DNA of 64,000 nucleotides from Cristatella mucedo (taxonomy: Eukaryota; Bryozoa; Phylactolaemata; Cristatellidae), in NCBI GenBank assembly GCA_009760855.2, contig WPIO01000162.1:186001-250000 (forward strand). Reading direction: 5' to 3'. The translations under genes were made by a program, and so were the position numbers. This document shows positions 36,870 through 47,505 of this stretch, in pieces (position 1 is the stretch's first letter; the number at the start of each line of letters is the position of its first letter). Below the pieces are notes generated by a model. The model made no database searches and was not told the origin of the DNA. It was given only the letters and a program-made list of their open reading frames with translations.

Positions 36870-38395
36870 ACTGGAACTGGTCGTGGCAGACCACCCGAAC
36901 TCATATATCGAAACCTCACACCTAGCTAGTAAGTTCCAGTCTGGCTTTAGAGCTAATCACTCCACAGAGTCAGCATTGCTTAGGGTATACAACGACCTAC
37001 TTAGGAATGCAGACATGCGTAGAGTGTCACTGCCTGTTTTGCTCAATCTTTCGGCAGCTTTTGACACCATCGATCACAAAGTTCTTCTAGAGTGCCTCTC
37101 ATCTCGCCTGGGCATCAGTGGCACTGCTCTGCAGTGGTTCAGGTCCTATCTCAGTGGGAGACCAGAGTATTGACGTGAATGGACAAAGATCATCTGAAGT
37201 ACCTTTGAAATATGGAGTACCTCAGGGGTCCGTGCTAGGTCCGGTTCTTTTCACGGTTTATACTCTCCCTCTTGCTGATATGATTTCCAAGCACAATCTA
37301 GGCTTTCACATCTATGATGTTGACATTCAGTCGTACCTTTGCTTTGATCCCTCTGGGCATTTGAGCACCTCAACTCACTTGCTGAATGTTTGATGAAATC
37401 CGCACATGGATGGCAGCAAATTTTCTAACGCTAAACGATGATATAACTAGCTTACTAGTTATGGGCAAACCAAGAGTGATTTACAAATTGGAAAGGCTGG
37501 AGCTGAAAATTGGCTCTGCCAGCATGTCTTCACTTTAATTAGCTCGGAATCTAGGTGTCATATTCCAAAGCGACCTCTCGTTAAACGAACATATAAGCTC
37601 CACAGTCAAATCTGCCAATTTTCAGCTTCATAACATTTCTAAGTTTCAGGCTTGTTTAGATAAGGATACCACGTCCAAGTTGGTCCATGCATTAGTGACA
37701 TCCGGCCTCAAATTCTGCAACTCACTGCTTACTGGCCTACCAGCATGTGCAATCAGGCGATTGCAGCTGGTGCAAAACTCTGCATCTAATCTTGTCTTTC
37801 ATGAGCGTCGCAGTTGCCACATTACTCCACTTCTCGCCGACCTGCACTGGCTACCAGTCAAGCAACGGGTTGACTTCAAGGTTTCGTAGCTCACTTTTAG
37901 GTCACTTCGTTTTTTTGGCTCCAGCCTATCTATCAGATATACTCCCCCTCAGGCCAAGCATCGTCCCCCCCCCGCTTTTTGGAATACAAAGTCTACAAAT
38001 ACCTCGTACAAACCTCAAATCCTTTGGAGACCGTGCATTTAGTTCGTGTGCTACCGAAGCCTGAAACTACCTCCCGACGTGCATCAGAACATCCCCCGAC
38101 CTGACCGCATTTAAAAGGAACTTAAAAACACACCTATTTAGGACAGCATTTAGTGGGTCCCTGTGATTCGTCCTTGATGTGCTTATGCATGTTGACACTG
38201 TGCATGCTGCTACTAACCACATTTTCATGCTGACCCTGTGTATGGAATGCCTAACCATGTTATTCCTTTTGTTTGTTTCGCAAGCAAGATTTTACTCTTC
38301 ATTTAATTGCGTTTCATTTTGCAGCAAATGTAAAGTGCCTAGTGAGAGATTAAGTTCTATGAGGACGCTTCATCAAGTGAATTATTATTATTAAC
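36870..38395 (+). mobile_element. Family-1 LINE, 1.5-kb 5'-truncated copy
   Basis: Plus strand: HLASKFQSGFRANHSTESAL and LSAAFDTIDHKVLLECLSSR (36930-37100), then GVPQGSVLGPVLFTVYTLPL (37210-37270). In the core, YADD is replaced by Y-D-V-D (about 37313). MVHALVTSGLKFCNSLLTGL (37680) and the C-terminus to 38170 follow, then the UTR and an (ATT)n end at about 38386. Frameshifts occur near 37170, 37390 and 37880. Confidence 0.85.
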
Positions 38396-38469
38396 ATTAT
38401 TACTACATATGTAAATATGCGCATGTTGATAATTTTATTTATATTGCAAATGGAAAACAGATATTAGTC

Positions 38470-38612
38470 ACATATTTTGCTTGTATAGCACCCAAAGAGA
38501 GCCTTATCTCTATTCAGAGGCTTTGCATTATGCCATGTGGCCCGAGCCCAAGACCCAGGTCAGATCTTGGTCGAGGCGAGAATAGTAACCACTCAGCCAA
38601 ACCAGCTAAACT
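38470..38612 (-). mobile_element. SINE-1, tRNA-derived with LINE tail
   Basis: On the minus strand it begins GTTTGGCTGAGTGGTTA (A-box), then CTTGGGCTCGGGCC (B-box-like), then a tail with CTCTGAATAGAGATAAGGCT resembling the family-1 LINE 3' block. It has the same layout as 62173-62312. Confidence 0.7.
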
Positions 38613-39229
38613 AAAAATAACTTATTTGAAAGGCTGCTTCAATGGGACTGCCGAAAAGTTTTGATAAGTCAGGATGAGCTTGCGATTGAGGCAATTCCGC
38701 CAGTTTTTATTAATCTGTGACTCTGAAATGAGGAGGTTGCTGTTGGGGGTGGCTCGTTAAGGTCAGAGTATTAAGTGGTTTCAGCATAATCATGGTCAAT
38801 GCCAGTGGGTCGAGGACAGTTTTACAAAATCATGCCAGTTATATATTATCAGGTACATTGCTACATGTTGAGCCGTAATTTCAAAGACCGCTGTTGCGAT
38901 GGGCCGCAGGGTTAGAACAGGCAAGATGACCAGAAAGTTGGAGTGATTTTCATCAGGGTGTGAGGGAGATCTCACAGGGCGGTAGGAGACAGTGCTAAGA
39001 ATACAAATCGTGCTGGGTCTCCGGGTACCGCTCAACCACCTGTCTGGCCGTTATCAATTATTAATACATAATTCACGAATCCTAGAAATAGCTTTAGCAG
39101 TCAGGAAAAGTGAAAAAAAACTCAAAGCAACTATAACTTCAATTTTCATGCAATTGAAGTCGGGAGTTAACCTACTGCTTCTGTTATAACCTGAAATATT
39201 CTGGACCAGCTATGTACTTACCAGTTTTT
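38613..39229. other. Unassigned stretch
   Basis: No gene or repeat family recognised. A 79-codon minus frame at 38796-39035 has no features that I know. Confidence 0.3.
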
Positions 39230-42200
39230 CAAATCTTTCATACGGCCCGGTTTGCTTACCTTATTTTTTCTGTCTAATTTGGGTGCTTATCTGGGTACCA
39301 CTGAGTTCATCATACAAGCAATCTCCCCGTGCTAAAGAGCGGCCTCTGGCGACTCCTAGCATGGTGTGGACCTTTACTTGATTTCTCCGTAATACCTTCG
39401 GGTATTCCGCTGCTATCTTCGCTGCGACTATTTATGAGCTGTCCTCGGATATGCTACACAAAACAGGACCTGCTTAGCATAAGATGCGATGTCGCCATTA
39501 GTCGAACCCTACCGGCTGGCCTTCTCCGGCAGGTCAGTGAGAACCTACCTGCATCCTGCATTCGCCCCATCAACAGCTCGGCTATCAAACCTACGACTCG
39601 TAATTTAAAGCGCTAGATAGTACTTGTTGCCGTAGTAGCCCACCCACTGTAGCCCAGCACGTTGTGAAACGTCGTCCCACGGCCGTTACCAAGGTCCAAT
39701 TCAACTTCGAAGAGCCAGCTTCTGCCGGGCCGGATCGCAAACGGTAGAGAATACGAGCCACTTCATCGCCTTCGCTCAGTTGTTCGACAGCCTCTTAAAT
39801 TCCGCCTACTAAATGTCCGCTCCCTAAAAACCAAGGGGTTACTTATAGGCGATCAGGTGGTCCAGGAGAAGCGAGATGCATTTCTGCTTACCGAAACCTG
39901 GATGACGCCTTGTTCCAGTAGCTGTATTTCCGAGACCACCCCACCCGGGTTCTCATTCTATCAGTCCATGCATTCTGACAAGGTTGGTGGAGGGGTTTCA
40001 ATTGTTGTTCGCGAATCGTTTGGCTATAAATGTGCAGTTTCTCGCATGGGTCATCGTTTGAATCGGTTGCAATCAGGTCTTCATCAAAGACAATGCCTCT
40101 AGCGGTTTCGATATACCAGCCTCCATCTGGCTGTCTAAACTTGTTTGTAGGGGAGTTCTCAGGGTTCCTCGCTAAAATATTCGTGTGTGACAGGCCGCTA
40201 CTGATTGTAGGAGACTTCAATATTCACGTTGACAACCCTAGCAACTGCCAGGTCCGCTCATTTCTTGACTGTCTGGAGAATCTTGGCTTGACCCAACTCA
40301 TTAATCATAGCACCCACGTAGGTGGCCACATTCTAGATCTCGTGATTACTAAGGATGTCCTGCCCACTGACTTTGTTGTGTGCTCACTGACCCTCTCAGA
40401 TCATTGTTTGGTCTCGTTTACTGTTCCTGCTCCCTTGTACGTACAGGGCAATGTCGACTTTGCCAAACGACGAAACTTAAAAAGCATTGACATGGACAAG
40501 TTTTCTAAATCTGTTTGTGATGCAGGCCTTCTTGATTTGCATTCAGACTTGACCGGCAGCCTCGATACCCACACTGATGCGATAAACATGACACTCAGGA
40601 GTGCTCTTGAAAAGCATGCTCCCGTTCGCTCTATCCGTGTTCAAAGTCGTCGAGATTGCTTTCAATTTACAAAAAAACTCCTTAAGATGCGCCGTGTTAA
40701 GCGCAGGCTGGAACGTCGTTTTAAGAAATCGGGGTCTGAGGCAGACCTAGTCAATTTTAAAGACTTCCTTCGAGTTTACACCCAAAAGCTTAAAAAAGCC
40801 AGGGTTTCTTTTTTCATTAGAAAACTGAATTCCTGCCAGTCGGACACTAAACAGATTTATAAGACAGTAAACCATTTACTGGCCAATACTGTGAGGTCTG
40901 ACTCCCCAGATATTAAGGGCTCAGCCGAAAAGTTTTCAGCCTTCTTTACTGAAAAAATTGTGCACATTCGTGCCTCCATTAAGCCCCCTCCGACCAAAGA
41001 AATCGCCGTTTCTCAACCTGTGACCTTTCTTAAAAGGTTCTCTGATGTTTCTGCCTGTGATGTGGCTGCCTTAATAACGTCTAGCAAATAGAGCTCGTCT
41101 CCTGAAGACCCTATACCTTCATCTCTGTGGTCTTCACTGGCAGACCAACTTAGCCCTGCCATAGCCAAGATTTTTAATGCTTCTTTGGGAAAAGGGGTCG
41201 TCCCCAAGTCCTTCAAATCGGCAATCGTTAGACCTATTCTTAAAGTGCCTGGATAAGACACAGAGGTCCTTGCAAACTATCGTCCATTTTCCCTTCTTCC
41301 GTTCTTATCAAAGATTCTTGAAAAAATTGTTGCTAAGCAGCTAGTTGAACATATTGAAATTAATGGAATGTCAGAAACATTTCAATCAGGGTTCAAGAGG
41401 CAGCACTCTACTAAAACTGCTCTCCTCCGTGGTAACAATGACATTTTACGTGGCAACGACGACGGGAATGTCACTGCCCTAGCTCTGCTGGATCTGTCTG
41501 CTGCCTTCGACACCATTGATCATGAAGTTCTGCTTGAACGATTGAGAACAACGATCGGTCTGGCAGATGAAGCACTGGCATGGTTTAAATCATACTTGTC
41601 TGATCGTGTTCAATCCGTGTCGTGTGGGGGTCAGGTCTCAAACATGAGAAGGGTCACCTGTGAAGTCCCTCAAGGGTCTGTACTTGGTCCCTTGCTGTTC
41701 TCCATTTATACGAAACCTCTGGGAAAAGTGATTAAGGGCCATGGAATAGGATATCACTTCTATGCTGACGATACTCAGTTGTATTTTTCATTTAAACCGT
41801 CGGAATCTGCTGCAGCAACTGAGAAACTGAATGCTTGCCTTGCCGATATTCGATCCTGGATGTCGGAAAACTTCCTGAAATTAAATGACGATAAAACCGA
41901 ACTGCTGCTCATAGGACACCCTAAGCGTGTGGCTGGATTAAAAGGCTTTGCTGTTGTAATAGGTGATGCTATTGGACGACCTTCACCACGTGCTCGAAAT
42001 CTAGGTGTCGTGTTCGACAGGTACCTCAATTTCAAAAGCTTCATACCGAAGACTGCCTCTACAGCTAGCCATCACATCCGATCCCTATCCAAGATTAGAA
42101 GCTGTCTCCCACAGTGGCTTGTAAAAAATTTAACTAGCTCTTTAGTTCTGTCTCGGCTTGATTATTGTAATTATCTTTTGGCTGGGCTACCAAAGAGAGC

Positions 42201-42812
42201 TATTATGCCACTACAGTGGACTATGAATATGGCTGCAAGGCTGGTCTTCAAGTCCCAGTGGCTTGAGCACGTGTCACCTTTGCTGAAAGAGCTAGGATGG
42301 TTGCCAGTTGAGCAAAGGATACAGAGGAAAGTTCTTACGCTGACCCACAAGGCCCACCACGGCTATGCTCCTTCGTACCTAGCTGAACTGCTGCATCCTT
42401 TTCAGCCTGTTCGTGCCCTCAGGTCCTGTGTGTACAATAAATTAGCTGTCCCATTTCTCCGTTTAAAGACAGTTGGCGACAGAAGCTTTAGCTCTGCAGG
42501 TCCTAGACTGTGGAACTCGCTTTCACAATTCTTATGCAACGACATCTACTCTCCAACTGCCGACTATGGCACATCTTTTTCAGCGGTCCTGAACTGCTAC
42601 TTCTATGCTACTCACTACCTCAACTGCTCTCCTAACCCTGCCATGCTTCCCACTTTCTCTTTGTTGCTTGAGACGAAGTCTGTTGGCTACCGAATGCGTC
42701 CCGAAAGCCGCTTAGGCTGTGAGTGTGCTATACAAAACTCTCCTGCATAACACCCACATGATATATATGACTTTGTGGTGTTACTGACGGAGATACATTA
42801 CATTACATTACA
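39230..42812 (+). mobile_element. Family-2 LINE, nearly full length
   Basis: A 3.5-kb non-LTR element of the Jockey superfamily (CR1/L2/Rex1-like). An N-terminal region (39329-39616, with YTKQDLLSIR) is followed by the endonuclease-RT frame and a 3' end TTACTGACGGAGATACATTA running into CATTA repeats at 42790-42810. The left border is approximate. The 3' parts of this family recur at 6590, 13839, 14096, 27070, 32636 and 51101. Confidence 0.85.
39780..42750 (+). pseudogene. Endonuclease-reverse transcriptase of the family-2 LINE
   Basis: The protein nicks DNA and copies its own RNA at the nick (target-primed reverse transcription). The apurinic-type endonuclease part shows LLNVRSL (about 39810), TETW (about 39891), GDFNIH (about 40210), ILDLVI (about 40335) and SDHCLV (about 40400). 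The RT part shows LLDLSAAFDTIDHEVLLERL (41486-41545), EVPQGSVLGPLLF (about 41660) and YADD at 41761-41772. The C-terminus ends after RLWNSL-type residues. The frame is broken once between 39857 and 40100 (frameshift), and by TAG at 41089-41091 and TAA at 41254-41256. Otherwise it is open, so this is a fairly young dead copy. Confidence 0.85.
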
Positions 42813-44034
42813 ATCTGTTTTCCATCTAATGAAATGGACTAGCGTTTTTTTTTTATATATAGACCTTCGTGTCTTTAGAGATATCTTTGATTGTTTTATT
42901 GTGTCCTTAGTTGTTTGCAAGCCATCTATTTGCACATGGGTTGGATAAAATTGCATTACCCTTATGCAAGCTATATATACTTTTTTACGTGATTTTTTGA
43001 AACTCTAGCTTGAAAAGAGCAGCAATGAATAAATTACCACCTTCATAAGCTTTGCAGCACCATCATAGATAATTGTGCCTTCCTCAGACGGGACATACGT
43101 TTAAAGTCCATATACAATTTCAAATGTTTATTATTTAATAAATTTATTTTGATTATCCCGAGTCAATTCTCTGGCTAACCTATTCGTTACGACAAGTTGC
43201 TCATCTGGAATAATTCCCAGATATCCGACCATATCACATTCTACCTTGACCATGTTCAGTTATCTGTGGCTATAGCCAAGCAGCAATACTTTAATGACGA
43301 TGTTTTTAGTGTAAAAACCAAAAAGCTAGAACTGCACTGCAGGTCGATTATACAATTTTAAAATTTTTAAAATAACTGTAAGTGTCCATCGACTTTTTAA
43401 GGCATCTTTTTTTCCAAATACAACTTTTTTCGTTGTTTTTATTATCAGAAAATATGCAGTAATCTGCTATTACAAACAGTGCTCTATAGGCTTGCAAGCT
43501 TTCCAGTACTCATATTGCCTAGGTTTTAGATTTAGCTATCTGTGTGCACTTTTTTAATATAGAATACATTTTTTATCTCAAAATTACTAAAGGCTGGGCT
43601 TTAAATGCATGCAGTGAGGAATATTTGTTGCTTATAAACGTTTAAACTTTGATAATCTCTGTAAACATCGCTGTGGCCCTTATTCGAAGCATGCTACATG
43701 TTAAATATGCATACATACCGTTTAGACTTAATTTATTTAATTTGGCCACATAACTGCTGACTGCTGCTAGTAGTTCGGCCACATAAGCCCAGACTTATAA
43801 GAAGTAGTACCTTTGTGTTGTTTGCTCCCTTTGAGGAAACATGATTATGATGTACACATTAGAACATCCGCTGCATTTATAAAACTGGACTGCCCACCAA
43901 ACCATATATTACTGCATGATAATTTCCTAGTCGCCAAGCTGAAACCAAACTTTTGTTCTTGAAGTGCATATGCCTTGGGATTCCTTTTTGACTAGTCAGA
44001 CCTGGTTTTAATTAAGCTAAATTAACTCTTGCAG
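42813..44034. other. Probable intron or old unit DNA before the dead exon B6
   Basis: No gene. The 42915-42990 block (GCAAGCCATCTATTTGCACA) matches DNA after exon A5 at about 30445, so a sixth unit once lay here. Confidence 0.35.
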
Positions 44035-44115
44035 GATTAGAAAACGGATTCCAAGCTAAAACTGAATGATGTCGAGAACCAGGAGCAAACTTACGAAAAA
44101 GCCTGCAAATACTAG
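44035..44115 (+). pseudogene. Dead exon B6
   Basis: It aligns with the B exons after TCTTGCAG: a GTCGAGAACCAGGAGCAAAC core against GGTGAGAACCATGAGCAAGC of B5. The second codon is TAG, another TAG closes it, and no donor GT remains at the expected place. Confidence 0.5.
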
Positions 44116-44979
44116 CGAATTCGATTCAGCTAGCAAATTGATTTACGGAAAAGCATCCCAATCTAAGATTCGATATTTTCATGTTTTCCGTATGATTTTA
44201 ATATTGATGGTTATATTTTAGACGTTTGGCTTGCTTCAGAATCAGTTAGAAACTACGAAAACTTACAAGGCTTGCAGTGCTGGGCATTTAGATACCGTTG
44301 TATATTAAACTAATTCAAATATGCCATCATTTTTGCATGATACTTTTACAAGCTTTCATATGGATTTTGTTGGGACCACTTGTGAGGATTGATTGCTACT
44401 CAGTGGAACTCATTGGTGGAGTGGTCTTTCTAGTTAAATAAAAGAAAGACAGCTTCCACTGTACACCCCCTCTAGTATCTTGCCCTCTACTACCACTGTC
44501 ACGGTAGTCTCGTTTAGAGGTGCCTAGAACTGCTGCTGCTCAGAAATGGTACTGGTTCGAAAGGGAACTCGGCAGCTGGTGTAAAGAAGACACTCTCGCA
44601 TGGACAGCGTTGATGCCAAGGTTCTTGTTGTTATGTGAATCGCAAGTGGCTTTAGATGAGGAGGATGACATGCCCACGATTGACTGAATGTGATCTGCAT
44701 GTGGTTAGATAAGCAGAATCTGGTAACAATAGGCGTTAATAGCAAACAGTTGCATGGGATTCTAAAGGTGAGTAGGGTCATTCACACGATCCAAATAAGG
44801 AAATGAGTCAGCCGATACGAATAGACGTGCTGATGGCATGTTATCAAAATGCATTTTTAAATCACACGTAGCAAGGGAATATACATTTATTGCGCTCAGA
44901 ATTGAAATGAGAACAAAGAGATCTGAGCTAAAGGAAAAGATCCTACTTGGATAGCAATATATTAGTGCAACGATTGGAA
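44116..44979. other. Unassigned stretch
   Basis: No supported gene. The last third may be an old LINE upstream region in minus sense. Confidence 0.3.
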
Positions 44980-46375
44980 GTTGGATGTTGGATAATAATA
45001 ATAATAAAATTGCGTACCACCCTAAGAGAACCGAATCTCTCTCTCTAGGCACTTTACAGTTGCCGCAAACAAAGCACTAACAAATATTTGATGGTAAAGT
45101 CCGTAAAGTAGTAGGTGCACTAAGCAACAGGCAAGAGAAGATGCAGGCACATGAAGGTCAAAGCACAGCGACCCACCAAATGCCGTAATAAGCAGGCTCG
45201 TTTAAGGCTTCTTTTTAAATATCGTCACGCCAGGGGACGTTGTGAGTGAGTCGGTGGTGAGTTCCAGCTTTTGGAAGTATAGCAACTAAAGACACAGTCT
45301 CCAATGTTTTTGAGGTTCGTGCCAGGTATGGCTAAGCGATAGGAGTCAGAACAGCAGGTTTTACGTTTATTAGCCTAGCGGGGAAATAGTTCTGAGAGGT
45401 AGGCTGGGACCAGAGAGGGAATGGGCCTAAAAGTAAGTGACGTAATCTTGAAGTCGACGCTTTGCTTGACTGGGAGCCTGAGCAGGTCGGCGAAAAGCGT
45501 TGCGATGAGGCCATTGCTACGCTCACGACAAACGAATCTGGCTCAAGATCTTTGCACCAACTGTAAGGCGCCCTATTGCACAGGCCAGTAGACAACCAGC
45601 CAAGCAGTGGTTACAGAACTCCAGACGGGATGTCATAAATGCAAGGACCAATTTAGATGTGGTATCCCTGTCTTAACAAGCCCAACTTTGGGCAATGTTA
45701 TGTAGCTGAAAGTATACAGACTTGACAGTGGAACTGGTGTTGTGTTCAAAGGACAGGTCACCAAAATGCCTGTTTTTCATATGGATTCTGCAGATGTTCT
45801 GGTAGAGAACGTTAGGCTTTTCACTTTGTGAATTACACTTGGCTTGGCAGTTACTAATAAGTTGGTTTTATAATGATTGAATTATGGACACTTTTGCTGC
45901 CACCCATGGGTGGATTTTCTCTATTAGTGCCGCAAGACAGTTTAGAGTATTCGAGGTGCTGGAGCAATAGGAGGGGTCAAAGCAAATGTGCAATTGATTG
46001 TCATCTGAATAGAAGTGAAAGCCGAGGTTGTGTCTAGTAATCATATCAACAAGAGAAAGAGAGAGAGAGAGCCCAGAAGCCGTTAAAACTTGGATCAAGA
46101 GCAGAGCCCTGAGGTACCCCATTCACTTGTCGTTCCTCGGATTATGTATATCAGTTCACATTAATAGTCTACGGTCTACCTCTCAGAAAAGATCTAAATA
46201 ATTGCAATGCAGTATCGGTGATGCCTAGACAAGAAGAGAGGCACACGAGAATTACTTGGTGATCAATAGTATCAAATGCTGCCAAAACATCGAGTAAAAA
46301 CGAACAAAGACACTCTAAATAAGTATGCATCTCTAATGGGGTCCTAAACGCCCGAATGTTGTTTTGCACAGCGGC
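44980..46375 (-). mobile_element. Family-1 LINE, minus, 1.4 kb
   Basis: (AAT)n run at 44994-45006, then CTAAGAGAACCGAATCTCTC, UTR, C-terminus, and the RT core near 45990-46040 (FHFYSDDNQL, with YADD changed to YSDD). Further upstream are LLDVLAAFDTIDHQVILVCL and SSCLGITDTALQLFRSF (46180-46350). Truncated at about 46375. Confidence 0.8.
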
Positions 46376-46560
46376 AACTCAGCACACAAGCGGTTCCATC
46401 ACCACATCAAACAATATGGGCAACAGGGGGTCGCCCTGCCACTCCCCTTGCCCCCCCCCCGGCTAGGACTGGGTCGAGCATCCTAGAGCCAAGTCATTGT
46501 ACGGTCGAGTCCACAAAGACCCTGGCCACAAAGTCGATCAGTTGTCACTCGACTTCCATG
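46376..46560 (-). mobile_element. Fragment of a different LINE reverse transcriptase
   Basis: The minus strand encodes QGDPLLPILFDVVMEPL (about 46445-46391), the RQGDPLSP-type RT motif of R2/L1-like elements. This differs from the PQGSVLGP of the two local families. Upstream is FVARVFVDSTVQ (about 46540-46500), then an in-frame stop and a poly-C run. Confidence 0.5.
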
Positions 46561-46846
46561 TGCTGCAGTGCAGCGAAGCCTCGATGAGGGCCGGCCACAT
46601 GCGGAACACTAGGGATCGGAACACTAGGGAGTGCAATTTGCAGGTCCGGGAAGGCCAGCAGAGCTTCAATTTTGCTTTCAGTCGTCTCGGAGAGCCGACT
46701 CAACCAGGAAGGACTGCTCTAAGCAGCCTTCGCGTCCTGGCTGGAAGTCTTTCTGCTGCAGCGACTAAAGAAAATTCGCACACAGAAACTGGCTGGGGCC
46801 TGATTTTAACGATGCTGGTGGTGCAGAACCAAGTCTGTTTAACCTA

Positions 46847-47025
46847 GTAGATATAAAATGAATGGTAAGTAGCCTAGGGCTCGATCAAATGACGTCATCA
46901 ATTAAACAAATCGTCCTCCGATAAACAATCTCGCTTCCCCTCGATCGTTTCTCATCGTTCGATTTATTTAATGGCTGCCGTCATTCTCGAGACCCTATTC
47001 TTCATACCCTTCATTTTATATATAC
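46847..47025. repeat. 179-bp palindromic MITE-like element, left copy
   Basis: It starts GTAGATATAAAATGAATGG and ends with the matching inverted ATTTTATATATAC, flanked by TA on both sides. The two halves are imperfect inverted copies over almost the whole length, for example ATGACGTCATCAATTAAAC against the complement of the far half. The 55127 copy is its inverted twin with the same length. Confidence 0.8.
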
Positions 47026-47145
47026 TAAGAGTTGTTTAGGTTGATGTGTCCATATAAGAGTAAAATATGATTGCAATTAATTAAATATTTAATTAAATAC
47101 ATTTGTTCCATCTTTATACACATGTGTCAAAACATTAATAACTTT
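47026..47145. other. AT-rich leader before the relic genes
   Basis: About 120 bp between the palindrome and the first frame. No start motif of the kind seen at 51.6-52.7 kb was found here. Confidence 0.3.
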
Positions 47146-47505
47146 ATGCGACGGGAGGGTGAAAAATTTAGCGATCATGCAAAACGTATTAGAGAATAGG
47201 TAAGAAAACGTACCGGTCTTCTTCCGAAATATACTTTCTCAAAAGACAGTGTAGATGCATTGATTGCAACTCTGCGTTCACCAACAACCATAAAACTAGA
47301 TAATACTATTGCTAAGAAAACCACTAAGCCTAAAAGTAGATGGTCTTTCGATAAAGAGTCCAGGAGGTTAATGAAGATACAGGAAACAGGTTGGTTTTTA
47401 GGAAAATCTTCTTCTAATGGTAAATTCTTAGATTATGAATATATTGGACTAGATAAGAATGTAATTGATTTTGATGTAAATATGATAAGATTGGACATAA
47501 CTTAA
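47146..47505 (+). pseudogene. First frame of the virus-like relic, one internal stop
   Basis: From ATG 47146 one frame runs to TAA 47503-47505, interrupted only by TAG at 47197-47199. The product would be lysine-rich and ends near DFDVNMIRLDI. It is either the start of the polymerase gene or a separate small gene. AT-rich codon use matches the rest of the island. Confidence 0.45.
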
